The notes under the pieces were generated by a model that ran no database searches, was not told the DNA's origin, and was given only the letters and a program-made list of their open reading frames with translations. From Novosphingobium rosa NBRC 15208 (GTDB lineage Bacteria; Pseudomonadota; Alphaproteobacteria; Sphingomonadales; Sphingomonadaceae): 64,000 bases of DNA. Shown piece by piece: positions 25,929 to 35,124 of the stretch. The stretch is from contig NZ_BCZE01000024.1 in the NCBI RefSeq assembly GCF_001598555.1, forward strand, positions 48,844 through 112,843, read 5' to 3'. The translations under genes were made by a program, and so were the position numbers. The stretch's first letter is position 1, and each line of letters starts with the position of its first letter.

Positions 25929-26795
25929 ATGTCCATCGACACATTGGCGAAAGATGCCGACGCTGCCTCGGTTCTCGACATTCGACCGCTTCAGCCCACG
26001 ATCGGCGCAGAAATTCACGGCATCGACATCAGCCAACCCCTCACGCCCACGTTGCGCGATGCGATCCGCGCGGCGGTTATCAAACACAAGGTGCTGTTCT
26101 TTCGCGACCAGACACTGACCGCCGAAACACAAGCCGCCTTTGCTGCCCATTTCGGACCGCTCTATACCCATCCCACCACCCGCCATGATGCCGCGCTGTC
26201 GCCGATCCACAAGATCGCCGCGGCCGACAACCGCCATTATGACAAGCTGGTTGGTACCCGCCCGATCAAGCCGGGCGAGGCCTATCACACCGATACAAGC
26301 TGGCGGCTGGTGCCCACATGGGGCGCTGTGCTGCGTGCGGTCGATCTGCCGCCCATCGGTGGCGACACGGTCTGGGTGGATGCCCATCTGGCATGGCAGG
26401 GCCTGCCACAAGATCTGCGCGACAGGCTGGAGGTTCTTTACGTCACGCATGATTTCCGCCCGGCGTTGAAAGCTGCGGGGCATGACTATCCCATTGTCAG
26501 CCATCCGGTTGTGCGCACCCATCGAGAAAGCGGCGAAAAGACCCTGTGGGTCAATTTTACCCAGACCCCCCAGATTCTGGGCGTCAGCCTTGAGGAGAGC
26601 GAGGCCCTGCTTGAGGCGGTGCTGTTGCAATACAAGCGACCTGAATTTCAGGTCCGCTTCAACTGGAGGCCGGGCTCGGTCGCTTTCTGGGACAATCGCG
26701 GTGCCGTGCATTACGCGGTGCGCAATTACGGAGACTATCCGCGTCTGCTCGACCGCGTGCTGATCGCCGACGAACCGCTCTGGGCCGATCTCTGA
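25929..26795 (+). CDS. TauD/TfdA-family 2-oxoglutarate-dependent dioxygenase
   Basis: The start ATG 25929 follows a purine-rich site; the product is 288 residues, standard for TauD (about 283). The Fe(II) facial triad is visible: H120 and D122 in AYHTDTSW, and H261 in DNRGAVHYAVRNYGDYPR, with the following Arg residues for 2-oxoglutarate. Further family blocks are FRDQTLTAETQAAFAAHFGP and ADEPLWADL at the end. Members hydroxylate the carbon next to sulfur (taurine, alkylsulfates) or oxygen (2,4-D). The ABC operon on the other strand and the sulfur-oxygenase-rich surroundings favour a sulfonate or sulfate ester as substrate, but the exact one is not readable. Confidence 0.88.
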   Translation: MSIDTLAKDADAASVLDIRPLQPTIGAEIHGIDISQPLTPTLRDAIRAAVIKHKVLFFRDQTLTAETQAAFAAHFGPLYTHPTTRHDAALSPIHKIAAADNRHYDKLVGTRPIKPGEAYHTDTSWRLVPTWGAVLRAVDLPPIGGDTVWVDAHLAWQGLPQDLRDRLEVLYVTHDFRPALKAAGHDYPIVSHPVVRTHRESGEKTLWVNFTQTPQILGVSLEESEALLEAVLLQYKRPEFQVRFNWRPGSVAFWDNRGAVHYAVRNYGDYPRLLDRVLIADEPLWADL

Positions 26796-26818
26796 TCCTG
26801 AGGGCATCTCCTGTTGTG

Positions 26819-26845
26819 GCGCCCCGGCCATGATCGCCGGGGTGC
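26819..26845 (+). terminator. Weak hairpin between the TauD and TBDR genes
   Basis: Arms GCGCCCCGGC (26819-26828) and GCCGGGGTGC (26836-26845) pair with one wobble around a 7-base loop. No T-run follows. It could attenuate read-through from the dioxygenase gene into the receptor gene. Confidence 0.35.
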
Positions 26846-26867
26846 TTCAGGATTTCGGCCTATCCAC

Positions 26868-29855
26868 ATGAAAGGTTTCTCTGTGACTGTCCTGACCACC
26901 GCGCAGGGGGCGCGGCGCCCTGTTGCCACCTCCATTCACCTTCTGACACTGGCCCTGCTGACAGGCACCGCTCTGCATCCCTCACCGGGGTGGACGGCCG
27001 CGCCTCTGGCGCCGCTTCCCGATGTGCCGGGCATCGCGCCCCGCCCCGCCGATGCGGCCGTCACTGCGGGGGACGCCGATGCGGAAGGCCCCGGCATCAC
27101 CGTCACCGGCTCGAAACCGCCGGAAACGGTGAGTTCGGGCGCATTGGGCGCGCGCTCGGTGCTTGAAACGCCGTTTTCAGTGGCTCAGGTCGATGCTGGC
27201 GACATCCAGCGCAATGCCGCCACCACCATCGACGCGGCCTTCGCCTATGACGCCGGGGTGCGTTCCAACAATTCCGGTGTGGCCTCTGGCAACACCTTTT
27301 CGGTGCGGGGGATCGGCATAGACCGCACCAATGGCTACAAGCTGGATGGCCTCGCCTTTCCCTACTGGTTTCAGGACCATCCGATCGAGCATCTGGAGCA
27401 ACTTCAGATCCTGAAGGGAGCGGGTGGCTTTGCCTATGGCTTTGCGGCGCCGGGCGGCGTGGTCAACATGGTCTCGAAACGCCCGACCCGGGATTTCCAG
27501 GCTCTGGCCAACATCAGCTATCGCTCATCAAGCATCCTGCGTGAACATGTCGATCTTGGTGGGCCGTTGAACGAAGCGGGCACGGTGGGCTTCCGTTTCA
27601 ATGCCGTCAACGAACAGGGCACGCTCTACAATGGTGCCTACAACAAGGATCAGTTCCTTTCGCTCGCGCTTGATTTCAAGCTCAGCGACAAGCTCAGCGC
27701 CAGCCTTGATGGCTTCTATCAACGCACCAGGCAGGACAATCAGGTCAACACCATCTCGCTCAAGCAGGGGGTGACGAACCTCGCCACGGTCAGCGGCGAT
27801 CTGCAACCGGGTGCGGCGGGCAGCACGAAGTTCAACGATGTGGACAGCATCACGGGCCGGTTGAACTATCAGATCAGCCATGACTGGAAGGCCAGCCTCG
27901 CCGCGCGCTATGCCGCATTGGATGAACGTTTTCCCGGCAGCACGGTGACCGTGACGAACAATGCCGGCGATTACACCGAGACCGCCTTTAACATGAACCG
28001 GCTTTTCCGCTATTACGTGGGCGACGCCAGCATCGAGGGCAAGTTCGATACAGGGCCGATCCATCATCTGATCACCGGCGGCCTGTCCTCGATCACCGTC
28101 CAGTTCGATTACGACAATCCCACGCCCTATACGCTGACCACCACCGCCAACATCTACAATCCCAATTCCACGCCATCGATCCTGGGCAATGCCAATGCGC
28201 TTACCGCCAACCGGCCGCCCAACTATCAGCGCTATCAGGAGATCCACCAGAAAGCGGCCTATGCCTCCGACACGCTGAGCTGGGGGCCGGTTTCGGTGCT
28301 GCTGGGCCTGCGCTACACCGATTATGAGGAAATCAATTACCCCTATGCCACGACGGCGACCACGGCCACCGCGCCCTATGTCACGACCACGGCGACATCG
28401 GGATATTCCTATTTCCATTATCGCCCGGTGTCGCCGGTCTATTCGGTATCGCTGGACATCGCGCATGGGCTGCGCGCCTATGTCACCTATGTCGAGGCGT
28501 TGCAGCGTGGCGGCCTTGCCCCGGTGACGGCCAGCAATCCGAATGCGTCCTATGGCCCGCTGACCACCACCCAATATGAAGCCGGGCTGAAAAGCCAGGG
28601 TCGCTGGGGCAGCGCCAGCCTGGCAGTCTACCGCATCGCCACGCCATCGGAATATACCAATGCCGCCAACACTTTCGTTCGCGATGGCACGGCGCGCTAT
28701 CAGGGGATTGAGGGTAATGTCACGCTGACCCCGGTCAAGGGCCTGTTTCTGGGCGGATCGGTTGCCTTGCTGGATGCCAGGCAAATCTCCGGCAATGCCG
28801 CCATCGTCGGCAAGAAAGTGCCCGGCACGACCGGCTTCCAGATTTCGGGTCAGGCCGAATATGCCCTGCCTTTCGCGCCCGGTGTCAGGATCAATGGCGG
28901 TCTGCGCCACTCCGGCCGTTCCTATGGCTTTTCGGACAATTCCTTTATCTATGGCGCATCGACCATCGGCGATCTGGGCGCCAGCTATGCGCTGAGCGCG
29001 AAGGGACACGATGTGCTGCTGCGCGCCAATGTGCTCAACGTCGCCGATCAGCGCTATTGGGTGCCGGGCGCAACCGGCACTACCATCTCGCCGGGGGCGC
29101 CACGTACCTTCAGCCTGAGCGCGCAGCTTGCCCTGAATGGTTCCCGTCACGACGACGGTTCGCCGCCCGTGATCGCAAGCGGAAGCAATGACCGGGTGCG
29201 GAACGGTGCCTATCTCTCGATCGAAGGCGGTGTGGCGGCGCCATTGGGCTTCAACGCCACCACGGTCAACAAGACCACCAACACCAGCGCCGCGCCTGTC
29301 GCCAATGGCCTCTATGTCCACCAGAAGGCAGGCTGGGATCTCGATGCCGCACTGGGGTACAGCTTTGGCCGCCTGCGTGGTGAAGTGGAGGCGGGGTACA
29401 AGCGCTACAACATCGGCGCCATCGCCTATAACAACGCCAGCGTCCCGCTGCTGTTGCAGCGCGATGTCGCCACGCCGGTCGCCGGGCTTTACGGCAATGC
29501 CGGAGGGCGGACAGGTGTGCTCTCCTTCCTCGCCAATGGATTGGTCGATCTGGGGGCGCGTGATGCTCGGTTTGGGGCCTTTGTGGGCGGTGGTCTGGGG
29601 CTGGCGCGTGTTGCCAGCGGCCATTGGGCGCTCGACAAGGCGACTTCGGTGGCCTTCTCCAACGATTTGCAGACGGCGTTCGCCTGGCAGGGGCTGGCGG
29701 GTCTCCGCTATGCGCTGAACAGGCGCACCGATGTGACGATCAAGTACAAATATTTCATTGTCCCCAATCTGCATCTGCGCACAGCCAATGGCAATGAAAT
29801 CGACGGAAATCTCAAGAGCCACAGCGTTCTGGCCGGACTGACCTTCCATCTTTGA
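26868..29855 (+). CDS. TonB-dependent receptor fused to a C-terminal OmpA-type beta-barrel
   Basis: The start ATG 26868 gives 995 residues. A signal peptide covers about 1-45, followed by a TonB-box-like ITVTGSKPPETVSSGA, a plug domain (about 90-230: NTFSVRGIGIDRTNGYKLDG, then LEQLQILKGAGGFAYGFAAP GGVVNMVSKRP) and a siderophore-type 22-strand barrel ending about residue 757 in GAPRTFSLSAQLAL, a canonical receptor C-terminus. The chain does not stop: a short linker leads to about 220 more residues reading GAYLSIEGGVAAPLGF, DAALGYSFGRLRGEVEAGYK, FGAFVGGGLGLARVASGH, FAWQGLAGLRYALNRRTDVT and SHSVLAGLTFHL, a sphingomonad OmpA-type 8-strand barrel. The second barrel has no signal peptide of its own. 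It lies downstream of the TauD gene, so the first barrel probably imports an organosulfur or iron ligand. Confidence 0.85.
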   Translation: MKGFSVTVLTTAQGARRPVATSIHLLTLALLTGTALHPSPGWTAAPLAPLPDVPGIAPRPADAAVTAGDADAEGPGITVTGSKPPETVSSGALGARSVLETPFSVAQVDAGDIQRNAATTIDAAFAYDAGVRSNNSGVASGNTFSVRGIGIDRTNGYKLDGLAFPYWFQDHPIEHLEQLQILKGAGGFAYGFAAPGGVVNMVSKRPTRDFQALANISYRSSSILREHVDLGGPLNEAGTVGFRFNAVNEQGTLYNGAYNKDQFLSLALDFKLSDKLSASLDGFYQRTRQDNQVNTISLKQGVTNLATVSGDLQPGAAGSTKFNDVDSITGRLNYQISHDWKASLAARYAALDERFPGSTVTVTNNAGDYTETAFNMNRLFRYYVGDASIEGKFDTGPIHHLITGGLSSITVQFDYDNPTPYTLTTTANIYNPNSTPSILGNANALTANRPPNYQRYQEIHQKAAYASDTLSWGPVSVLLGLRYTDYEEINYPYATTATTATAPYVTTTATSGYSYFHYRPVSPVYSVSLDIAHGLRAYVTYVEALQRGGLAPVTASNPNASYGPLTTTQYEAGLKSQGRWGSASLAVYRIATPSEYTNAANTFVRDGTARYQGIEGNVTLTPVKGLFLGGSVALLDARQISGNAAIVGKKVPGTTGFQISGQAEYALPFAPGVRINGGLRHSGRSYGFSDNSFIYGASTIGDLGASYALSAKGHDVLLRANVLNVADQRYWVPGATGTTISPGAPRTFSLSAQLALNGSRHDDGSPPVIASGSNDRVRNGAYLSIEGGVAAPLGFNATTVNKTTNTSAAPVANGLYVHQKAGWDLDAALGYSFGRLRGEVEAGYKRYNIGAIAYNNASVPLLLQRDVATPVAGLYGNAGGRTGVLSFLANGLVDLGARDARFGAFVGGGLGLARVASGHWALDKATSVAFSNDLQTAFAWQGLAGLRYALNRRTDVTIKYKYFIVPNLHLRTANGNEIDGNLKSHSVLAGLTFHL

Positions 29856-29897
29856 GATGGCGGGGCAGGTGACTAAGGGCGCAGGGCGCGTTTGCGA

Positions 29898-29926
29898 GCA
29901 TGATCGGGAGATAGTCCCGGTCATGC
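29898..29926 (+). terminator. Hairpin after the TBDR-OmpA fusion gene
   Basis: Arms GCATGATCGGGA (29898-29909) and TCCCGGTCATGC (29915-29926) pair over 12 bases with one G-T wobble and a 5-base loop, followed by TTT. It lies about 43 bases after the stop. Confidence 0.5.
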
Positions 29927-30162
29927 TTTGCCTCCATGGCGCGAGGAGGAGATTTCGCTGCCATGTCGACTTCAACGGCAGAAACGATGATTGGTCAAGG
30001 CCAAGATCCTCGTGAGGTGACCCACAACAATCAGAATGCGACGCCTTCGATCGTCGCGAAGGGCTTGCGCATGAACCCCATGATCAGCCAGCTTTGAATG
30101 CCTGTTTCCGCACAGGCTTCAATGCTTTTGCCTGATCATGCCCGGCAACATGTTCTTTGGGT

Positions 30163-30191
30163 GAATGGGCAGCCGGATCGACTGCCCATTC
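30163..30191 (-). terminator. Hairpin after the leftward TonB-dependent receptor gene
   Basis: Arms GAATGGGCAG (30163-30172) and CTGCCCATTC (30182-30191) pair perfectly around 9 bases. Read leftward, it starts 12 bases past the stop codon at 30203. The following sequence is only mildly T-containing. The interval 29927-30162 holds no recognisable gene. Confidence 0.5.
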
Positions 30192-30202
30192 CCGCCCGCC
30201 TG

Positions 30203-32521
30203 TCAGTACGCGAAGGCGATCTTGGCAACCACGGTGCGCGGAGGATTCTGCGGCCCGAGCCACAGGCTGGGCGTGCCGCCCCAGGTGATGGACTGGTAGG
30301 CGATGTGATTGGTCAGATTCTTGCCCGTCACGGAAAGGGTCCAGTGGCCGCCCGCCGGCGTGTAGCTGAGCCCGGCGTTCAGATAGGCCTGAGCGGGAAC
30401 CCGCGCCTGCGCGTAATTGTAGACATCGGAAAAATAGGATGTCTCATAGGTGGCATTGGCGTTCAGGCTGACCTCGCCCGGAACGCGCAGCGGCAGGCGC
30501 CAGCTGCCTCCGCCCGAGAGCTGCCAGCGCGGGCTGAAGGGCAGTTGGTTGCCGGTCACGCTGATCAGATTGGCTGCGGTGGTGCCCCCGGCATTGGGAA
30601 AATTATCATAGCGGGTCAGTAGATAGCTGGCATTGGCATTGGCGGTGAGGCGGCTGGTGGGCTGGGCGGTGGTCTCCAGCTCGAAACCGGCGGTATGGGC
30701 CTTGGGCGCGTTGGAACGCGCGGAGACCAGCGTGTTGTTCACCGGGCTGATGACCGAAGCGGTAGCCTGAAGGTTGCGATAGTCATTGTAGAAACCCGTG
30801 GCGTTGATGCGCAGGCGGTGGCCCAGCCAATCGGTCTTGAAGCCGGCCTCATAGGTGGTGACGGTTTCCTGATCATAGGGCAGGGCGCTGGCCAGCGAGG
30901 TCGCCCGGTTGTTGTAACCACCGGCATCCACCCCCTTGGCCACGCTGACAAAGCCGAAGATCGTGGGGGCGAATTGGTAGGACAGACCCACCTTGGGCGT
31001 GAAATTGCGCCACACCTTGCTGCCTTGATAGGTGAAATTGGCCGCGGAGCTGATCGGGTTTCCGTTGAAATCCGTGGTGATGCCCGCGAAGGTGAACTGC
31101 CGCTTCTGGGTTGAATAGCGGCCGCCCAGCGTGATGGTGAGCCTGTTTGTGGCATGCCAGTTGCCTTGCAGATAGGCGGCATAATTATGCGTTTTGGTGT
31201 CGCCGATCTGGTCGAAGGGATTGGCTGGATTGGCACTGGCCGCCGTGGCTGACACCACATAGCCGATACGGTCGCTGCTGAAATCCTCATAGAGGTAGAA
31301 CAGGCCGCCGGTGAAATCCACCGGGCCATACTGGCCTTGCAGTTGCAGCTCCTGCGTGAATTCCTTCTCGTGATATTTGATCAGATTGTCGGAGATCGAC
31401 ACCAGCTGCGGCGCGCTGGTGCTGTAGGGCACCAGCGGCTGGCCATCATTGTTGTAATTGACCGGATCCTGCGCGAAACGGCGCAGCGAGCTGATCGCAT
31501 GCACCGTCAGGTGGGGATCGATCTCATAGCTCAGCTTGGCGGAGGCGCCGCTGGTCCAGGACTTGTTGAGCGGCGCCTGCGAGGCATAGCTTGTGTTGGG
31601 CTGATAGGCGCCATAGACCGGCCTGGCCAGCGTGCCGCCGATGATCGGGCGCACGGGCGTGTAATAGGCGGTCGAGGAATGATCGACCGTGCCGTCCAGA
31701 GTGATCAGCGCCTTGAACTTGCTCGATGGGGTGAAGAGCAGCTTGAAACGCCCGCCGGTGGTGTCCTGATCGTTGACGCGCCGGTTCAGTGTGGGATTCC
31801 AGGTGTAGCCCTCATGCTGATCATGCGCGACGGCAAGGCTGGCGCTCAGCAGGCCGGGGATCAGCGCGCCTGAAACATAGCCATGGACATTGGCCGTGTT
31901 GTAGCTGCCATAGGAGACATCGCCTTTGGCGGTCAGCTTTTCCGTTGGCGTCTTGGTGATGTAGCGGATCGCGCCCGCCGCCGCATTCTGGCCGAACAGC
32001 GTGCCCTGTGGCCCGCGCAGCAGTTCGACCCGCTCGATGTCGGTCAGGTCGGTCATGCCGTTGATGGCGCGCGGCAGATAGGTGTCGTCCAGATAGACGG
32101 CGACGGAAGGGTCGAAGATCGGATCGGAATTGCCGATGCCACGAATGTAGAAGATCTGGGTGCTGGGCGTGATGCCAGACTGGGCGATGAAGAAGCCGGG
32201 GATCTGCCCGGCCAGATCACGCGCCGTGATGGTGTTATGCGCGGCGATCTCGCCCTGGCCCAGCACACTGACCGCGACGGGCGTGGATTGCAGCTTGCTC
32301 TCGCGCCTGGTGGCGGTGACCACGATATCACCCACCGCGCTGGCCGAACCGTCCTGAGGCGTCGGATCGGAGGTGTCCGCCTTGGTGGCGACATTCGGCG
32401 TATCGGCCAGCACCATGCCGGGCAGCAGGGATGCGCCAGCCAACAGCAGGAGCGCCTTGCGTGGAAAGCGGGTGAAAGCGCGGGCAGACCGCTCGGGGGC
32501 GGTGGGGTTGGAAGCAGTCAT
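30203..32521 (-). CDS. TonB-dependent receptor
   Basis: The start ATG 32521 has GAGGG eight bases upstream; the product is 772 residues. A signal peptide (about 20-40, LLLLAGASLLPGMVLADT) is followed by a TonB box region (DIVVTATRRESKLQSTPVAV), a plug with FYIRGIGNSDPIFDPSVAVY, LDDTYLPRAINGMTDLTDIE and RVELLRGPQGTLFGQNAAAG, then a 22-strand barrel ending VVAKIAFAY. Such receptors import scarce ligands across the outer membrane with energy from TonB-ExbBD. The plug type (GPQGTLFGQNAAAGAIRYIT) is common in sphingomonad receptors for organic ligands rather than ferric siderophores. The gene is divergent from a lipoprotein binding-protein gene, suggesting a shared substrate. Confidence 0.9.
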   Translation of the reverse strand: MTASNPTAPERSARAFTRFPRKALLLLAGASLLPGMVLADTPNVATKADTSDPTPQDGSASAVGDIVVTATRRESKLQSTPVAVSVLGQGEIAAHNTITARDLAGQIPGFFIAQSGITPSTQIFYIRGIGNSDPIFDPSVAVYLDDTYLPRAINGMTDLTDIERVELLRGPQGTLFGQNAAAGAIRYITKTPTEKLTAKGDVSYGSYNTANVHGYVSGALIPGLLSASLAVAHDQHEGYTWNPTLNRRVNDQDTTGGRFKLLFTPSSKFKALITLDGTVDHSSTAYYTPVRPIIGGTLARPVYGAYQPNTSYASQAPLNKSWTSGASAKLSYEIDPHLTVHAISSLRRFAQDPVNYNNDGQPLVPYSTSAPQLVSISDNLIKYHEKEFTQELQLQGQYGPVDFTGGLFYLYEDFSSDRIGYVVSATAASANPANPFDQIGDTKTHNYAAYLQGNWHATNRLTITLGGRYSTQKRQFTFAGITTDFNGNPISSAANFTYQGSKVWRNFTPKVGLSYQFAPTIFGFVSVAKGVDAGGYNNRATSLASALPYDQETVTTYEAGFKTDWLGHRLRINATGFYNDYRNLQATASVISPVNNTLVSARSNAPKAHTAGFELETTAQPTSRLTANANASYLLTRYDNFPNAGGTTAANLISVTGNQLPFSPRWQLSGGGSWRLPLRVPGEVSLNANATYETSYFSDVYNYAQARVPAQAYLNAGLSYTPAGGHWTLSVTGKNLTNHIAYQSITWGGTPSLWLGPQNPPRTVVAKIAFAY

Positions 32522-32880
32522 GTCGGGAACCCTCACGGTGATGTGTTGCCGTCAGGGCTAGTCAGGCGCTGAAAGCCGAGGAAGCGAGTTTTTCACAAGA
32601 GATCATCAGGGGGGCTCATAGATCGAACAAGGGATTCCGTAATTTCAGGGGGTGGTAGAGCGTCTTGACGAAGAGAAAGAAAAACGACTGAAGGCGTCTG
32701 CCATTTTTGATTTGAGATGACTGCGGTGATCGCGAAATGGCATGGCGGTTATATGGATCGAGTTGGTTCACTCGTCCCCTCGACCTATGCGCGCACTTTA
32801 TAGGTCATCAGGAAATCTCGTTTGCCGCGCACGCTCCAATGCCTACCAATAAGGTAGATTTTTAGGCTGGAGATGGCCCT
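32522..32880. other. Divergent intergenic region between the TBDR and lipoprotein genes
   Basis: About 360 bases holding the promoters of two divergent genes. The part from about 32580 to 32720 is less GC-rich than its surroundings. No clear operator or promoter consensus is visible and there is no open frame with support. Confidence 0.35.
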
Positions 32881-33915
32881 GTGACCGGATTTGAGAAAGC
32901 CCCGACGCGCGATCAGGCGGCAGGCGCCTGGTCGCGCCGTGCGCTGCTGGGCGGCGCGGCGGCCCTGACGGGCGCGGCACTGGCGGGGTGCCATCACGGT
33001 GCATCCACGTCTCAGGCCTTGCGCGTTGCCCTGACCGGCAAGGGGGAACTGGATGTGCGCCTGCTGCTGCAGCATTCCGGCATCAAGCCCGATTTTCCCA
33101 TCAGCTTTTCCTATTTTGAATCCGGCCATCTGATCGTTGAGGCGCTCAACGCTGGCGGGCTCGATTTCGGCGGGATGAGTGAAATTCCGCCCTCTTTCGC
33201 GGCGGCGGGGCCGGCCCAGAATTTCCGCCAGATCGGCGTGCTGCACGGCGATGTGAACAATCAGGTGGTGCTGGTGCCCAAGGGCTCGCCGATCCAGTCG
33301 CTGTCCGAGCTGAAGGGCAAGCGTGTGGGCTATGTGCGGGCGACCACCGCGCAATATTTCCTGATCCGCATGCTGCAATCGGTGGGGCTGGGCTGGGGCG
33401 ATATTCAGCCTGTGGCCATGACGGTTGCCGACGCGGCGCAGGCCTTTGACCGTGGCTCGCTCGATGCCTGGGCGATCTACGGATTTCCGATCCAGCGGGC
33501 CATTGCCACGCAGGGCGCGCGGGTGCTGACCACGGCCAAGGGCTTTCTCTCCGGCAACTACGCCGTGGCCGCGCATAAGGATGCCATTGCCGATCCGGTC
33601 CGCCGTGACTGGATCGCGCGCTTCCTCAAGCTGCAGGTGCAGACCTTGGCCTGGGCCAAGGCAAATCAGGACGCATGGGCGCAGGTGGTCGCCAGGGAAA
33701 TTGGTGTTCCGGTCGACTATGTGCTGGCCCAGTTCCATCAGCGGAGCGATTTTTACACGCTGCAACCCGTCACTGCGGCCGCCATCGCTTCGGAACAGGC
33801 GGTCGCCGATGTCTTCGCCGCGCAGAAGCTGCTGCCGCATCGCGCCGATGTTCGCCCGCTCTGGGACGACAGTTTCAATCCCGTCATCAACGACGTCAAC
33901 GCCGGAAAGGCATGA
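32881..33915 (+). CDS. ABC substrate-binding lipoprotein (SsuA-like) with Tat-type leader
   Basis: The start GTG 32881 follows GGAGATGG; the product is 344 residues. The leader has WSRRALLGGAAALTGAALAG followed directly by C in LAGCHHG: a twin-arginine signal plus lipobox, so the mature protein is probably a lipoprotein exported folded. The binding fold has LRVALTGKGELDVRLLLQHS, FPISFSYFESGHLIVEALNA, GGLDFGGMSEIPPSF and LKGKRVGYVRATTAQYFLIR. No permease or ATPase gene adjoins it, so it probably uses one of the two translocators elsewhere in the island. It starts an operon with a flavin monooxygenase-like gene and a dehydrogenase. Confidence 0.85.
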   Translation: MTGFEKAPTRDQAAGAWSRRALLGGAAALTGAALAGCHHGASTSQALRVALTGKGELDVRLLLQHSGIKPDFPISFSYFESGHLIVEALNAGGLDFGGMSEIPPSFAAAGPAQNFRQIGVLHGDVNNQVVLVPKGSPIQSLSELKGKRVGYVRATTAQYFLIRMLQSVGLGWGDIQPVAMTVADAAQAFDRGSLDAWAIYGFPIQRAIATQGARVLTTAKGFLSGNYAVAAHKDAIADPVRRDWIARFLKLQVQTLAWAKANQDAWAQVVAREIGVPVDYVLAQFHQRSDFYTLQPVTAAAIASEQAVADVFAAQKLLPHRADVRPLWDDSFNPVINDVNAGKA

Positions 33916-33918
33916 TTC

Positions 33919-35124
33919 ATGGCCACGCTCGCCACAGCGACCCGCCCCGCGCACACCGAGTTGCAACCCGACCTTTCGGACGCCAATCTGGCCCGCATCA
34001 CCGCGCTTCTCGCCGCCACCGCGCAGGAGCATGATCGCGCGGGCACGTTCCCACGCGCGAATTTCGACCTGCTCGCGCGCGAGGGGCTGATCGGCCTCAC
34101 CGTCGATCCGTCGCATGGCGGCGCGGGGGCGGGCTTTGTCGATGCGCTGCGCGTGCTGGGCGCGGTGGCGAAGGGCGAACCTTCCACCGCGCTGATCCTG
34201 TTCATGACCTATGCCTTTCACGCTGCGCCTGAAAAGACCACCCGTTGGCCAGCGGATGTTTACGCCAGGCTGGCCGGGGATGCGGTGGCGGGACGCGGCC
34301 TGATCGGCACCTTCCGCGTCGAGCCGGAACTTGGCACCCCGGTGCGCGGCGGCCTGCCCAAGACCATCGCGCGCCGCACCGCCGAGGGCTGGGCCATCAC
34401 CGGCGAAAAGATCTATTCGACCGGATCGACCGGTCTTGACTGGTTCGCCGTCTGGGCCCGGACCGAGGGCGAGAACCCGCAGGTCGGCCTGTTTCTTGTC
34501 GCGCCCGACAGTCCCGGCATCGCCATCGTCGAGGAGTGGGACCATCTGGGCATGCGGGCCACGGTCAGCCACAAGGTGGTCTTCACCGACACGCCGACGC
34601 CCGCCGCATGGGCGGTTGACCTGCGCGCGCCGGCCGATTGGGCGCCAGCACCGGGCGAGCCCAACACGCAGATCCTGTGGAACGCGCTGGCCATCGGCAC
34701 CATCTATGACGGCGTGGCCCGCGCGGCGCGTGACTGGCTGGCGACCTATCTCAACGAACGTGCGCCGGCCAATCTGGGGGCTTCGCTGGCCACCCTGCCG
34801 CGCGTGCAGGAGAAATTCGGTGAGATCGAGGCGCTTCTCCACACCAACCAGGTGCTGATCGGGAATGCGGCCCGCGCCGCCGATGACGGCCGCGTGCCGT
34901 CCTCGGTGGAGGCCAATCTGATCAAGCATACCGCCAATGCCAATGCCATCCGCGCGGTTGAAATCGCTCTGGAGTTGACCGGTAATCCCGGGATCAGCCG
35001 GCGCAATCCGCTCGAACGGCATTACCGCGATGTGCTGTGCAGCCGCATCCATTCCCCTCAGGCCGATACGGTGCTGGTGGCAGCCGGTCGCGCCGCGCTG
35101 GCACAGGCGGGGGCCGCATCATGA
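33919..35124 (+). CDS. Acyl-CoA-dehydrogenase-like flavin monooxygenase (SfnC/DszC type)
   Basis: The 401-residue protein begins three bases after the lipoprotein stop. It has the acyl-CoA dehydrogenase fold: N-terminal helices with FDLLAREGLIGLTVDPSHGG AGAGFVDALRV, a middle beta domain (GWAITGEKIYSTGSTGLDWF, EWDHLGMRATVSHKVVF) and a C-terminal helical domain ending with ELTGNPGISRRNPLERHYRD. The catalytic Glu region of true dehydrogenases is not evident. Such proteins near sulfonate genes are usually two-component FMNH2 monooxygenases (DszC, SfnC) acting on thioethers, sulfones or related compounds. The stop overlaps the next start (ATGA), so it is coupled to the dehydrogenase. Confidence 0.8.
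   Translation: MATLATATRPAHTELQPDLSDANLARITALLAATAQEHDRAGTFPRANFDLLAREGLIGLTVDPSHGGAGAGFVDALRVLGAVAKGEPSTALILFMTYAFHAAPEKTTRWPADVYARLAGDAVAGRGLIGTFRVEPELGTPVRGGLPKTIARRTAEGWAITGEKIYSTGSTGLDWFAVWARTEGENPQVGLFLVAPDSPGIAIVEEWDHLGMRATVSHKVVFTDTPTPAAWAVDLRAPADWAPAPGEPNTQILWNALAIGTIYDGVARAARDWLATYLNERAPANLGASLATLPRVQEKFGEIEALLHTNQVLIGNAARAADDGRVPSSVEANLIKHTANANAIRAVEIALELTGNPGISRRNPLERHYRDVLCSRIHSPQADTVLVAAGRAALAQAGAAS

Noticed and set aside
27528..29975. 815-residue leftward open frame opposite the TBDR-OmpA fusion gene
   Set aside because: Low-complexity Ile/Gly/Arg-rich translation without family motifs; it is the antisense of a well-supported receptor gene.
32785..35052. 755-residue leftward open frame opposite the lipoprotein and monooxygenase genes
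   Set aside because: It spans two real genes and the gap between them and lacks any protein-like motif; a codon-bias shadow.
33919..35124. Fatty-acid acyl-CoA dehydrogenase
   Set aside because: The fold fits, but the gene context (binding lipoprotein, sulfur oxygenases) and the lack of other beta-oxidation genes favour the DszC/SfnC-type monooxygenase reading.
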